Shown here in pieces: positions 45,405 to 56,600 of a stretch of 64,000 nucleotides of DNA. The notes beneath the pieces are model-generated. The model did no database searches and had not been told where the DNA came from. It saw only the letters and a list, made by a program, of their open reading frames with translations. This DNA is from Russula earlei (Eukaryota > Basidiomycota > Agaricomycetes > Russulales > Russulaceae). A program made the position numbers and the translations under genes. Numbering within the stretch: the first letter of the stretch is position 1; every line of letters begins with the position of its first letter. The DNA lies in the NCBI GenBank assembly GCA_025769875.1, contig JAGFNK010000301.1, forward strand, positions 1 to 64,000, in the 5' to 3' direction.

Positions 45405-46790
45405 TTATATCTTCTCCAACACAAGTACCCAATCATTCCCATCCTTCTCTTCTCCGGGAGGATCAAACTCATGCGTTCCTTTATTGTCAAAATTGCCTAT
45501 TGCAGTATACTCCCCGTTTCTTGGATTATACCACGATGCTTTCACCTGTTCACCTTCTATCCTGCCCATCACAACAGGAATAGTACGCCCTGTATACGTA
45601 TAAACAAACGCATACTCCTTCCCTTTACTTGCCACCAGGTAATTGTATTTCTCTCCCTGCTTGCCTGCTATTAATTGTTGATCAGGTACCCTTTCAAAAT
45701 AAGGTTTGGAAAGAATCAACTGCTTTACATATTTCATTTCCTGTGCGCCGGAATCATTCATGGCCTGTTGCCAGGGCTCCCGGCAACCATAGGCACCCGC
45801 TTTACCATCAGGCGTTGGCGTATAGAACTGCATAACTGCATTATGCCCATAGGTAACCCCAAAACCACCCGCCAGCACACTCCAATAAGCATAGCGACGT
45901 ACATCAGCAGCAGTCCACTTAACAGCCGCTGTATCATGCAATCCATGTGGGATCTTCTCATAAGAAGGCTCCCCGTCTATAGTAGGTTTCGTAGGTTGTA
46001 AAGCATAATCATTGTTTACAAACTTCCAGTTATCTTCTCCTATGCGTGGCACCATCGTATCCTGCACATAATCCTTATGACCACTCTGGAACATATTAAA
46101 GTCCAGCCAGGCTTGTTTATGAAACCATTCAGAGGAAGTAGACCTGCCTCTCGGGTGAAAGGTGATCAAATGATTGGGATCATTGGCACGTAATACACTA
46201 CCGATCGCATTCCATGTTCTCAGCGAATCACTTCCTTTGATATCACCCCCATTCACCCAGATAATATTGGTTTTGTTCCTGTAACGTTCTGCCAGGAATT
46301 TGGCAAATACCCGCGCCTGCGCCTCACTCACATGACCACTCTTTACATTGTTACCCCATACAGGCACCAGCGCCATATAAATACCTTTCTCTGCCGCTTT
46401 ATCAATCACATAATCCACATGATCCCAGAAATCGTATTCCGCCTTATTGGCAAAGGCATTACCCGGTGTTGTTTTGGGTTTACCCAGGTTATGATGGATC
46501 AATGCAGAATCACCATATACATTCACTACCTCCAAACCATGGATCACCATTACCTGGATCACGTTGAATCCTTTCTGCCGCCTGTCTTCCAGGTATTGGT
46601 CTACCTCTTCCCGGTTCAATTTGATAAAGAGTAACCATCCCGTATCACCCAACCAAAAGAAAGGCTTGCCATCTGCTGTGGCAAAGTATCGCTTGTTGGC
46701 GGATACTTTTAACAAAGGCAATTGTGCCTGTGATCCACTCAGTAAGAGCAGAAGGCAACCCATCATAACAATATGCTTACACTGCTTCAT
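45405..46790 (-). CDS. GH140 apiosidase-family protein (DUF4038)
   Basis: Exported protein of 461 residues: signal peptide (MKQCKHIVMMGCLLLLLSGS), then a DUF4038 TIM barrel (ANKRYFATADGKPFFWLGDT, NVIQVMVIHGLEVVNVYG, IIWVNGGDIKG, KPTIDGEPSYEKIPHG) and a C-terminal beta domain of the collagen-binding-like PF12904 type (VKASWYNPRNGEYTAIGNF). GH140 is the family of the rhamnogalacturonan-II apiosidase, which makes this gene the strongest single pointer to RG-II. The Asp/Glu pairs in NGGDIKG and DGEPSYE are plausible catalytic residues. It begins 19 bases after the DUF6298 gene. Confidence 0.87.
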   Translation of the reverse strand: MKQCKHIVMMGCLLLLLSGSQAQLPLLKVSANKRYFATADGKPFFWLGDTGWLLFIKLNREEVDQYLEDRRQKGFNVIQVMVIHGLEVVNVYGDSALIHHNLGKPKTTPGNAFANKAEYDFWDHVDYVIDKAAEKGIYMALVPVWGNNVKSGHVSEAQARVFAKFLAERYRNKTNIIWVNGGDIKGSDSLRTWNAIGSVLRANDPNHLITFHPRGRSTSSEWFHKQAWLDFNMFQSGHKDYVQDTMVPRIGEDNWKFVNNDYALQPTKPTIDGEPSYEKIPHGLHDTAAVKWTAADVRRYAYWSVLAGGFGVTYGHNAVMQFYTPTPDGKAGAYGCREPWQQAMNDSGAQEMKYVKQLILSKPYFERVPDQQLIAGKQGEKYNYLVASKGKEYAFVYTYTGRTIPVVMGRIEGEQVKASWYNPRNGEYTAIGNFDNKGTHEFDPPGEEKDGNDWVLVLEKI

Positions 46791-46809
46791 ATGTTTTTAT
46801 AATAGCTGT

Positions 46810-49800
46810 TTATTCATGAGATACCCATAACACAGCATTACCCTGCGGCGCTTTGATATTGGCTAGTTCTTTTCCTTTTATCTTTTGTGTATCGCTGATC
46901 ACATGACCGCTCCTGGTATCTATCCATCGTGCATGGTAGTTATCATTTTCATCAGGCACCTGTAGCTGTACAGTGCCGGAAGTAGTATACACGATGTATG
47001 CCTTGCCCTCATTCACAAGCGACCATTGCCCTGGTACATTTCCCTGTACAGGATGTGCAGCAGAAGCATCTGTTAACAGTTGTGCCGGTAACACAGGAAT
47101 GCTTGCCAAAGAACCGCCTGCCATAAATACTGCCCAGCCAAACTCCAGACCTTCCCCGGAATAGGTAACGACCTTACCGGGATAAGCTTCCCGGTATTCT
47201 TTCACTGCCCGGTATACCTGTTCAAAAGAAGAACGCTTGGGCTTCATCAATCTTGCCCACTGGCGTGGTGCAAGGTTCTGTCCACCCGGAGGTGCATAAG
47301 TAGTCGCATCCACCTGGTAGTTCCAGTACTTAATGTCGATCAGGTTTATCACAGACGCATAAGCGGGATTCGTCAAAATAGCATCCTGCACATCTTTGGT
47401 AGTGCTTAAACCAATGATCTGTTTCTTACCCGTTTCTTTCTCCCAGTCTTTAATCACATCCAGCCAGAACTGTACAAAATGTAACGGCCCTGTAAACTCT
47501 TCTCCTATCTCCTGTATCACCCCATTATTATCCTGGAAATTATCCAGACACTGGCGAATATATTTCCGGTGCAATTCACGACGGGTAGGATCAGTTTCAT
47601 CATAAAACTGTTCTGCCATAAATATTCGCTTATCACCCGCAAAAGGTGGTGGTTCGGGAAAGCCGGTAGTATTCACATTGTTAGCCGTGCGCCAGGGGAA
47701 GTCAGCATAGTGCGCACCTGCTTCTATAATATTGTGCTGGAAATAATTTTCATGTACCAATACAAGCCCCTTCTGGTCCGCCAGGTTCGCATATTGCTTC
47801 AGCCGGCTCCAGTACCATTTATTATAATCTGTCAGATCGTATTTGCTCAAACCATCCCAGGCAGACTCTAAGCCCGTACGTGCAAAAGGCAGCTCATAAA
47901 AAGGAGGCCATACTTCTCCATCCATTCTACGGATCCGTTCATGATCATCTCTTCTTCTTTCATACCACAACGCATAATGTTGCTCCATGCCTATTACATT
48001 CCTTTGCAACATAGAATCGGTGAGCTCATCCAGGTCATCTGTTAATCCCTTTCCCGTTCTGCCGGGAACAAAGCGCGTAATAGCAGGCTTTGCATTCTTC
48101 AGGTCAGTAGCTTGTACACCACCTGTCCACCAAGGCACTTCCTCTCTTCTGCCGGTCAATACTTTCGAACCACGTACCAGCCAGCCATTCTGCACCACCA
48201 TAGCCGGTGAGGATGCCGGTGTTACAATAGCAGGTATACCTACCTGGTCAATGGTTTTTACAGAAGCTGTTGTGGTGATGGGTACCCGTTGGGTAATGCC
48301 ATCGATCCATTCAGTCATTTGTATATGCGGCTTTGTAGAAGCCGCTATTAGCCTGGCCGCTTCTTCTACACTGGGACTGCTGGAAGCATTGGTCTCCACC
48401 TTTAATACCTGTGCCTGTTCATCTACGTTCTTACCTAGTCGTTCGGCCAGCTGTGTATAATAAAAGCTACGCGGGTTAATAGATTCATTGGAACCATTCC
48501 AGTAACCATCACCGGCAAACTGTGCCCATGAAGCGAACGACCAGTTCTGCGCCGTAGGCGGTTTATAACAATCTATGCGGGCGGCAGAGCAATTCCAAAA
48601 CAAACTATTCGCAGCGCTCCATCCTGCACCCTGTCCATCCTGTTCGCGGTTACCAAAGCGTAAAGCATTACCATCTACACTCACCACATCAAACAGGATA
48701 CCCGAACCCCAGCTATCAATAGCGCCGCTAAAGCTATAAGGCCGATGCGATTCACATTGTACAAAAGCATTGGGCCCTGCGGCACAATAACCCGTAGCAA
48801 AATCATGATATCCCTGCTCGGCCACACAACGTTGTACCAGTGTTTGCTGGCCGGTAGTATAAAAGGTATTCCTTCTCTCTCCGCCAATCTCCGATACAGG
48901 TTCTACTGATTTACAATCTTCTATGGTTACACGTTTCGCCGTTTCTAATACCCTTACGGCACAACCGGCAAAATGTTCAAATACAATCCTTCTTACCCAT
49001 GCATCTGTTGCATTGTCTATCGTAATAGCCATCCATCTGTGCGCCTCATCTTTGGGATTGTTGGGGTTAAACGCGGAAACCAGGTGCAGGTTTTCAATAC
49101 CCACATTGCTGATCCTTCCCTTCCATTGATACACTGCCACAAAACCACCACCATATCTGGCATCCAGCGCAGTAGTCAACGGTGCGTCAAAAGTGATCGT
49201 ATTGTTTTCTATTTTCACGATCTTCCTGTCAAAGAAGATATCACGCTCACCGGCTTTCCATCCCAGGGAGCTAATGCCACCACCAAATGTTTCGGTACCT
49301 ATATCATGGATCCATTCTTTGGTAGAAGGCCGGCGGATCACGATATTATCTCCTATATGTAAAGAAGCTGCTGAACTAACCGTTACACTAAACGCATTCA
49401 CCGGAACATAGGTATCCGTGATCTTTATTTCAACTGCCTGGGCACTATCTTTCTTACCTGCTATACGCACCAGGGTTTGCCTGTCTGTACCTGCTCCCAG
49501 TAACGTAGTGGTACCGCTACCGCGTAATACAACACCCGATACCTGTAATTTCAGACACCCGTCTATCTCATACACTCCATTCTCTAATAGCACCACCCCG
49601 CGAAAACCATTCTTATCAGGCGGTAAGGAAGACACATAATCTATAGCCGCCTGTATACGCCTGGTAGCATCACCGGTTTTGAAGGGCACTGTTACTTTAA
49701 TCGTAACATCAGGTATCGGCTTCTCTGAAGCCATATAACCACAATAAGAAAAATCAGGAATGCGGTTACCCATTGAATCCGGTGTATACACAAACTTTCC

Positions 49801-49971
49801 ATTTACTGCCTCAACAGGCAATACAGGTTTTACGGGCTTCGCCTTCTGGGCCTTAACAGGTTGTTGTACAATACCTGTAAAGGAGAGCAGGCATAACCAT
49901 ATAAAAGTAGGACGGGATGATTTCACAGGTCGCTGATTTAATTTTTTCACGCAAAGGCGCAAAGCAAGCAA
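46810..49971 (-). CDS. Parallel beta-helix protein with DUF6298 TIM-barrel domain
   Basis: Large exported protein (up to 1053 residues) in two parts. Residues about 90-490 are a right-handed parallel beta-helix of the pectate-lyase/polygalacturonase superfamily (RRIQAAIDYVSSLPPDKNGF, GVYEIDGCLKLQVSGVVLRG, RVTIEDCKSVEP, FATGYCAAGPNAFVQCESHR). From about 610 follows a DUF6298 barrel (QHYALWYERRRDDHERIRRM, GLVLVHENYFQHNIIEAG, FQDNNGVIQEIGEEFTGP), related in style to the DUF4038/GH140 fold, with a final beta domain. The reaction is unproven; an endo-acting pectinolytic or apiose-directed role is inference. The ATG at 49971 lies in a dispersed repeat; GTG at 49950 or 49926, just before the signal peptide PTFIWLCLLSFTGIV, may be the true start. 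Confidence 0.8.
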   Translation of the reverse strand: MLALRLCVKKLNQRPVKSSRPTFIWLCLLSFTGIVQQPVKAQKAKPVKPVLPVEAVNGKFVYTPDSMGNRIPDFSYCGYMASEKPIPDVTIKVTVPFKTGDATRRIQAAIDYVSSLPPDKNGFRGVVLLENGVYEIDGCLKLQVSGVVLRGSGTTTLLGAGTDRQTLVRIAGKKDSAQAVEIKITDTYVPVNAFSVTVSSAASLHIGDNIVIRRPSTKEWIHDIGTETFGGGISSLGWKAGERDIFFDRKIVKIENNTITFDAPLTTALDARYGGGFVAVYQWKGRISNVGIENLHLVSAFNPNNPKDEAHRWMAITIDNATDAWVRRIVFEHFAGCAVRVLETAKRVTIEDCKSVEPVSEIGGERRNTFYTTGQQTLVQRCVAEQGYHDFATGYCAAGPNAFVQCESHRPYSFSGAIDSWGSGILFDVVSVDGNALRFGNREQDGQGAGWSAANSLFWNCSAARIDCYKPPTAQNWSFASWAQFAGDGYWNGSNESINPRSFYYTQLAERLGKNVDEQAQVLKVETNASSSPSVEEAARLIAASTKPHIQMTEWIDGITQRVPITTTASVKTIDQVGIPAIVTPASSPAMVVQNGWLVRGSKVLTGRREEVPWWTGGVQATDLKNAKPAITRFVPGRTGKGLTDDLDELTDSMLQRNVIGMEQHYALWYERRRDDHERIRRMDGEVWPPFYELPFARTGLESAWDGLSKYDLTDYNKWYWSRLKQYANLADQKGLVLVHENYFQHNIIEAGAHYADFPWRTANNVNTTGFPEPPPFAGDKRIFMAEQFYDETDPTRRELHRKYIRQCLDNFQDNNGVIQEIGEEFTGPLHFVQFWLDVIKDWEKETGKKQIIGLSTTKDVQDAILTNPAYASVINLIDIKYWNYQVDATTYAPPGGQNLAPRQWARLMKPKRSSFEQVYRAVKEYREAYPGKVVTYSGEGLEFGWAVFMAGGSLASIPVLPAQLLTDASAAHPVQGNVPGQWSLVNEGKAYIVYTTSGTVQLQVPDENDNYHARWIDTRSGHVISDTQKIKGKELANIKAPQGNAVLWVSHE

Positions 49972-50107
49972 AAAAGTAAAGGAAATAAGGGCTAAAGATA
50001 CCAGATTGCTTTGTACCCCACAGTGACATAATGATTAACGGAAGATGGCTTTTGTAAACACATTGCAGTAGTTACAAAAGCCATCATCTGTTGTTATTTT
50101 ATATTGA

Positions 50108-51757
50108 CTATTTCTTTGCTGTTGCTGCCGGAGTTACAGTTTTAACATCTACCAAACTGTTCAAATAAACCTCCAGGTTGCTATAGCCACTCTTTGTAAT
50201 GGCAGAAGCATCTTTTGCATTGTTAGGGTTCAAGCCATGCGCTGTTTCCCATGCATCAGGAATACCATCGTTATCAGAGTCCTTATAGGGTGTTCCTTTG
50301 TATTCAGGATAACCGCCTACCTGGCTGATATTGGTAATGATACCGATCTTGTAAGAATCCAATGGTAACCTGCGATGTTGGAACTGTGTTGTGGGAGCAG
50401 TAACCGTATCAGATACAACGATCTTACCGGTAGTCACCTGTGCAATGATCCTTTTATCAATAGCGTCACGCTTTGGCAGCATAGCGCCTGCATTGGAAAG
50501 TACATAGGCTTTTGCATCCAATGTAGGGATCATAGTTAATTCCGGCATGGGCAAAGGCTTGTTCCACTTCATAGCAGCGGTATACTCACCGGCGTTTGGT
50601 AACTCTTCTACCTGAACACCACCATCCCAGTTGTCTTTTGTAACACTATCATTACCCTCAACAATATTACCATGTACATACGCACGGCCATATACCCTGT
50701 ATTTCAGCTTGCTTCTGCCTGATTCCGGTTTCAGGATACGATGCGAGATCGGATGCCCTGCCGGTGTTGCCGGACCGGGTTTGTAATAGTTATTGATGAT
50801 ATTATACATGGCAGTATAATCACCACCATCTGTAGAACGATGCACCCAGTTAAACACAACGTTATTGACAAAGTTGAAGATCCCATTCCAGCCAATTGAC
50901 GGGTTACGGCCGGCATTGTCTGCCCAAAGATTCCTCAGGAAAGAACAGTTCTCACCACCCAGCGTGCTACCAAATGCGTGGTTCCATGTATCCAGGCACT
51001 CAGAGAAAATAGAGTTCTGGATAGTGATGTTCACTGTGGCCAGTTTCTCTTCTATTTTACCGGTGCTGTCATTGTACATGTGGCGATAGATGCTCATGTT
51101 CTCATCTAATCCCCAGCTGGCCGATACGTGATCGATCATGATATTACCTACAGGGTTACCACCAATCGCATCATCTCTTCTGCCTACATTGGTTTCACCG
51201 CGACGGAAACGCATAAAACGAATGATCACATCATGTGTATTCACCCATACGGTTTCACCGGCAATACACACACCATCGCCCGGTGCAGACTGTCCTTCGA
51301 TAGACAGGTAAGGTGCACGGATGATCAATGGTGTTTTTAAATGTATAATACCAGCCACATTAAATACGATCATCCTTGTACCGCCCTGCTCACAAGCCCA
51401 ACGGAAACTACCGGGACCATCATCATTGAGGTTGGTTACTGTTAACACTTTACCGCCACGGCCACCCAGGGTGTATTTACCACCACCCTCAGCGCCGGGA
51501 AAAGCCGCGATCTCTGCCTGTGGCAGATCTACCGGCCTGGCAGCCCAGGGTATATACGGTTTACCATGTTTCGCTTCCTCCTCGATAATAGGATAAGCAA
51601 TTGCCCATGCTGAATCAGAATGCTTACGTGCTGCGTCTAATAAAGAATCGCTCCATCTTTGAACAGCTGGCGGAATAGTGGGGTATTGAGCCATTGCAAA
51701 TTGAGAAACTCCGAGAGCAGATGCCAGTGTTAATGACAGGAACAGTCTCTTTTTCAT
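50108..51757 (-). CDS. Pectate lyase, PL1 family
   Basis: Exported 549-residue polysaccharide lyase (signal peptide MKKRLFLSLTLASALGVSQF, cut near AMAQ) that cleaves polygalacturonate by beta-elimination. The PL1 beta-helix starts at AAFPGAEGGGKYTLGGRGGK and holds the family signatures GSFRWACEQGGTRMIVFNVA, the calcium/Asp region RRDDAIGG, IMIDHVSASWGLDENMS, and the catalytic Arg region NLWADNAGRNPSIGW. Near the end a thrombospondin-type-3-like calcium loop (DSDNDGIPDAWETAHGLNPN) is typical of the Bacteroidota members. It follows susD1 by 76 bases and is probably in the same transcript. Confidence 0.92.
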   Translation of the reverse strand: MKKRLFLSLTLASALGVSQFAMAQYPTIPPAVQRWSDSLLDAARKHSDSAWAIAYPIIEEEAKHGKPYIPWAARPVDLPQAEIAAFPGAEGGGKYTLGGRGGKVLTVTNLNDDGPGSFRWACEQGGTRMIVFNVAGIIHLKTPLIIRAPYLSIEGQSAPGDGVCIAGETVWVNTHDVIIRFMRFRRGETNVGRRDDAIGGNPVGNIMIDHVSASWGLDENMSIYRHMYNDSTGKIEEKLATVNITIQNSIFSECLDTWNHAFGSTLGGENCSFLRNLWADNAGRNPSIGWNGIFNFVNNVVFNWVHRSTDGGDYTAMYNIINNYYKPGPATPAGHPISHRILKPESGRSKLKYRVYGRAYVHGNIVEGNDSVTKDNWDGGVQVEELPNAGEYTAAMKWNKPLPMPELTMIPTLDAKAYVLSNAGAMLPKRDAIDKRIIAQVTTGKIVVSDTVTAPTTQFQHRRLPLDSYKIGIITNISQVGGYPEYKGTPYKDSDNDGIPDAWETAHGLNPNNAKDASAITKSGYSNLEVYLNSLVDVKTVTPAATAKK

Positions 51758-51833
51758 TGTTTACTTTGTTTCGTTTTTACTCTAATGAATGTTGTCGTTT
51801 TATATCGGGCAGCGTTAAACTATTTTAATTACA

Positions 51834-53639
51834 TTATTTCGTTGGATCAAAGGTACCAGCGCCACCGGCATATGTCCAATTCACCGTTTGTGCCATGTTG
51901 GGATCTTTCAGGATGTTGCTGCTGGGTATACCATAAGCGTAATACGCAGGTAAAAAGTTGATCGCTAATTCTGCAGTGATCGGCGCTATAGAGTAAGCGA
52001 AATACTTGGCAGCAGAATTATCTACGTTAATAGTATCCCTGATCTTTCCACCGTTATAAGCTGCTTCCAAGGTAGCCACTGTAACACCCGGTCTCAGGGC
52101 GATCACCAACTGGTTACGGAAAGTGCCATTTAGCTGGTCGAATGTTTTTGTTCTGCGAAGATCGTCATAACGTTTGCCTTCAAAAGCAAATTCGATCCTA
52201 CGTTCCAGGTTGATAGCTAATTGCATCTGGCCTGTGCTAAGACTTGTACCTATACCGTAGCTGCCATCAGCACCTGCAGGAATACCGGCACGTTTGCGGA
52301 TCAAACCAATCATTGTGCCGGGTGTTGTCGGATCACTCATTGCATTGGCACATTCTGCATAGTTTAACATTACTTCCGCAAAACGCAATTCCACCCAGGC
52401 AGTTTTACCATACTGGGTATTGGTTGATGTAACAGTACTATCTATATTCTTCCTGGAATAAAAACCGGTGGTAGTAGGAGCGCTCTTATCTTCCGTAATA
52501 CCCGGATACATCCATTGCTTACGGCCGGGCGTACTGCCTAATCCCCATACGGCTCCATTGTATACAATAGTAGCATAAAAGCGGGGGTCCCTGTTCTTCC
52601 AGAAAGTAGTATCTGTATAAGAATAAGCAGAAGTGGGATCACCAGGAATCTTACCATCCTTCATAGGGAATGCCTTCACCAGGTTCCAGGTAGGATTGTT
52701 TGTTTTACCACCGCTACCACTTGTTTGTGAATAAGGGCGGGTCACATTATCATAACTGTTATACAATCCCGTGGTAGTAGTACCATTATAAGAACGGAAA
52801 AGAATAGGCTCCTTGTCTGTTGTATTATAGGCATCGATGAATATCCTTGAAAAATTAGCATACAAACCATACCCATCCAAGGTAAGCGTGTCATAAGCAT
52901 TCTTATTAGCAGTTAAAGCTCTCTGCCAACGGCTCATATCGTTGGTGGGGTTAAACTGTGGGCTTGCCCAATACAATAATATTCTTCCTTTCATGGCAAG
53001 GGCTGCTCCACGGGTAATACGGCCTACATCACCTACGGTTGTCCAGTTAGCAGGCAATACAGAACAATGGTTCAGATCAGCCACCATACTATCCACACAC
53101 TGTGAAGTGGAATTTCTTGAAACCAGCAGGTTATCAGCCAACCAATCCTGCGGGAAAGTGATATAAGGTACGCCGCCGTATAGTTTCACCAATTGGAAAT
53201 AGTTGTACGCCCTTAAAAAATACGCCTGGGCCTTCATCACATTCTTAAGACTATCAGAGATGGAACCGCCATCAATGCTTGACAGCAGGGTATTGATCTG
53301 CCTAATCTTAAAATAAGCACCGCTGGCGCCGGTATAAAAATCAGAGATCTGGTCAACCGTTAAAGTACCATTCAGGATGGCTGTAACACTGTTAGCAGTG
53401 CCATTCGCATCATCCGACACATTATGGATAGAAGTAGGCAACGTTGCTACGCCTTCATCAGAAGGCCATACCGGTATAGATATCGTATACAGGTAGTTCA
53501 GGTAGAGGTTTGCTGTATTGGGATCATTCCAGATAGCGGTACTGGGTACGCCACTAAAGTCCACCCTGTCCAGTATCTTTTTACAGGCTGTTACCCCTGT
53601 TATTGCGATGATGATCGAAAATATGATAAGCTTTTTCAT
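51834..53639 (-). CDS. SusD/RagB family glycan-binding lipoprotein (pair 1)
   Basis: Outer-membrane lipoprotein of about 601 residues (lipobox IIAITGVTAC). It has the SusD N-terminal repeat region (ILDRVDFSGVPSTAIWNDP, AQAYFLRAYNYFQLVKLYGG) and the C-terminal RagB part (TAWVELRFAEVMLNYAECAN, RRIEFAFEGKRYDDLRRTKT). It acts as the lid of the SusC1 transporter, 36 bases upstream on the same strand. I start at 53639, where the signal sequence begins, not at 53663. Sugar specificity cannot be told from sequence. Confidence 0.94.
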   Translation of the reverse strand: MKKLIIFSIIIAITGVTACKKILDRVDFSGVPSTAIWNDPNTANLYLNYLYTISIPVWPSDEGVATLPTSIHNVSDDANGTANSVTAILNGTLTVDQISDFYTGASGAYFKIRQINTLLSSIDGGSISDSLKNVMKAQAYFLRAYNYFQLVKLYGGVPYITFPQDWLADNLLVSRNSTSQCVDSMVADLNHCSVLPANWTTVGDVGRITRGAALAMKGRILLYWASPQFNPTNDMSRWQRALTANKNAYDTLTLDGYGLYANFSRIFIDAYNTTDKEPILFRSYNGTTTTGLYNSYDNVTRPYSQTSGSGGKTNNPTWNLVKAFPMKDGKIPGDPTSAYSYTDTTFWKNRDPRFYATIVYNGAVWGLGSTPGRKQWMYPGITEDKSAPTTTGFYSRKNIDSTVTSTNTQYGKTAWVELRFAEVMLNYAECANAMSDPTTPGTMIGLIRKRAGIPAGADGSYGIGTSLSTGQMQLAINLERRIEFAFEGKRYDDLRRTKTFDQLNGTFRNQLVIALRPGVTVATLEAAYNGGKIRDTINVDNSAAKYFAYSIAPITAELAINFLPAYYAYGIPSSNILKDPNMAQTVNWTYAGGAGTFDPTK

Positions 53640-53675
53640 TATTACACTTTTAATTTGAAACAAATAATATACTAA

Positions 53676-56600
53676 TTACAGGTTAATGTTTGCACCAAAT
53701 GTCCAGGTACGTAAGATGGGGTAATCAGCTGCAGTACCCGCCCTGGAATCTTTGAATGGTGTTGGATTAATAATATCCCATAAGTTAATACCCGTTATAT
53801 ATACACGCATATCGGGCAAGTGATAGCGTTGAACAAGGTTTGCAGGTAAAGTATAGGAAAGCTGCATATTATTTATTGTCATGCTGGTAGCGCTACGTAA
53901 CCAGAAAGAAGAGGTTTCTGTAGCAAAAGGCGCATAAATAGCCGGGTAAGGTGCACTGGTATTAGTGGCTGTATAAGAGTTCTTCCACATAGCCAGCGCT
54001 GACAGGTCTTTGGTAGGTGTTGCGATGTCTGCTTTTTTCCAAACAGTTTGTCCACCTACGCCTAATGAGAGATTCATAGAGAAACGGAATCCTTTATAAG
54101 AAGCGCCTATGTTAAAGCCCATACCAAACAGGTTGGAGCTCCTGGTAGCGATCTGTGTAATGTCGTTTGAAGTGATCTTGCCATCGCCGTCCAGGTCCTG
54201 GAAGTTCAGGTCACCTACTCTTAAAGAATCGTTATTGATAGTCCATCCCGGGTGTTTTGCATACCATGCATCCACATCTGCCTGTGTACGAACAATGCCT
54301 GTTGCTTTATAGCCTGAAATCCCCAGGTCTGCTCTTTTACCAATCGGGTTTTTATACCCTGTATCGGAAAGGGCATTGTAATACTTGTTGATTACTTTAT
54401 TATCGCTGAGGCCAAAGTTCACTGTACCAAATAACACAAATCCTTTTCTGCCTATGGGTGCATTAAATCCTATAGAAGCCTCTATACCATACTGGTTAAA
54501 CGTACCATGGTTAACATCTGCAAACTTATTGGCGCCAAAAGTATTAGGAACAGTAGCGCTTGGGCTTTCCAGTTTGTTATAATCATGTGAATGCCAGAAA
54601 TCCAGACTAAAGTTGAATAACCTGTTTAAAAAAGTACCATCAATACCCAGGTCCTTTTTCAAAGAGCTCTCCCAGGTAATATCGGGGTTAGGGATCACAC
54701 CATATTGCAGTGCATTTGATAATGTGTTGCCAAACAGGTAACCTGTTGTAGGTGTAAACCTTGTTACCCATGTAAAGGCGCCACTTGTTTGATCCTGTCC
54801 TGTTAAACCTACATTCATGCGGATCTTCAGGTCGTTAAAGAACTTCACATTCTCTTTAAAGAATCTTTCTTCAGAGATTCTCCAACCTACAGATCCTGAT
54901 GCAAAAGTACCCCAACGGTGGTTATCCGGGAAGTTGGGAGAAGCATCGCTACGGAAAGCCGCTTCAAACAGGTACTTGCTGTTATAGGAATAGGTTAATC
55001 TACCCATATAACTCACACGCCCGCCAGAGATACTTGTTCCGGAACTTAACCAGTTGGTTGGGTCCTGGCTAAAGGCAAAGAACTGGTCGTAACCGGGTAT
55101 TACCTGTGTTTGTTCTGTCAATGTATAATAATCACCTGTTACCTGGCTTTGCTCGCTTAGTAACATCACACTCAAATCATGTTTACCAAAGGTGTTTGCA
55201 TAAGTAATGCCTTCTGTTGCCTGCCAGTTATTGGAAGTACTGGTGCTTTCGGTTAGCATATTACCATTCTTAATGGTTGTCATTTTCACTACGCTATCTG
55301 TATACACCACATTCTGTGTACCGGTTGCCTTATTGGTTCCTGAGGCGATATTGGTATGAACACCTATTGTGTTAAGGTTAGCTGTGTTATAAGAAACATA
55401 GTATTCTTTACCAAAGGAATTGGAAGTGTTTCTTCCGTATTGAGCCCTTACAGAAAGGCCTTTGATAACGGGTATCTTATAATTCAGGCTTACATTGACA
55501 TTACCGTTGAGCACTTTTGAATCTACATAACTGCCGGTATTGAACAATGCACTGGGGTGCCATCCAAGGGGTGTATAGGTAACCGGTAAGCCTGCATTGT
55601 TGTAAACAGGTACCCAACCCGGTACGTGCAACAAACCACCTACGGTAGCATTCATCTGGTCTGCCTGCTCTGCTGTAGAAGTACCTTTGATACCGGGCCT
55701 TTGTGACAAAGAGTTATCACTACTCACTACTACATCAGCAGTCATACCTTCGATCAGTTTTGCACTCATACCAATCCGGAAACCATATTTTTTATCATAC
55801 ACACTTGCCAGGTTTCCGTTTTCACTATAATAGTTACCACCACCAAAGAAGGTGATCTTGTCTGAGCCACCGCTGATGGAAAGCGTATGTCTTTGTACAT
55901 TACCCGTTCTCCATGCCTCGTTGAACCAGTTATAATTATGGGTTTTTAAGTAGTTCAGTTCATCGGGTGTATACACTTCTGTGCTTATCACACCGCCTGG
56001 TTTATAATTCTGTACCCAGTTATTTAATAAGTTGGCCTGGTCGTAACCGGACAACATTTGCGTTTTCCTGGAAGCATCTTCTGTAGAATAAGAGCCGGAA
56101 TAGTTCAGGCGTGGTTTACCAGCCTTTCCTTTCTTGGTAGTTACGATCACCACACCATAAGCGCCACGAGCACCATAAATGGTAGCAGCCGCATCTTTCA
56201 GGAAGGTAATGCTCTCGATCTGGCTGGGATCAAGCGCATCGAAAGCCTGTTTACCGGTAGCATCTACACTACCGGATGATGCAACAGCCGGGGCTATTCC
56301 ATCAATTACATACAGGGGGTTGGATGAACCAGATGCACCCCATACCTGTGCATTACGTATAGTTAAGTTGGTAGTAGCGCCTGGTTTACCGGAAGTTTGT
56401 GAAACACCTACGCCCGGTGCTATATTCTTTAATGCGGTTGACATGTTGGCTGTGGGCAGGTCTAATACTTCCTTTGGATTAAAGGTGCTAACGGCGCCTA
56501 ATATATTCGCCTTTTTCTGTGTAGCATATCCTACTACTACTACATCATCCATATTCATGTTCAAAGCGGTAAGCTGTACATTCAATGTTGTTTTACCAAC

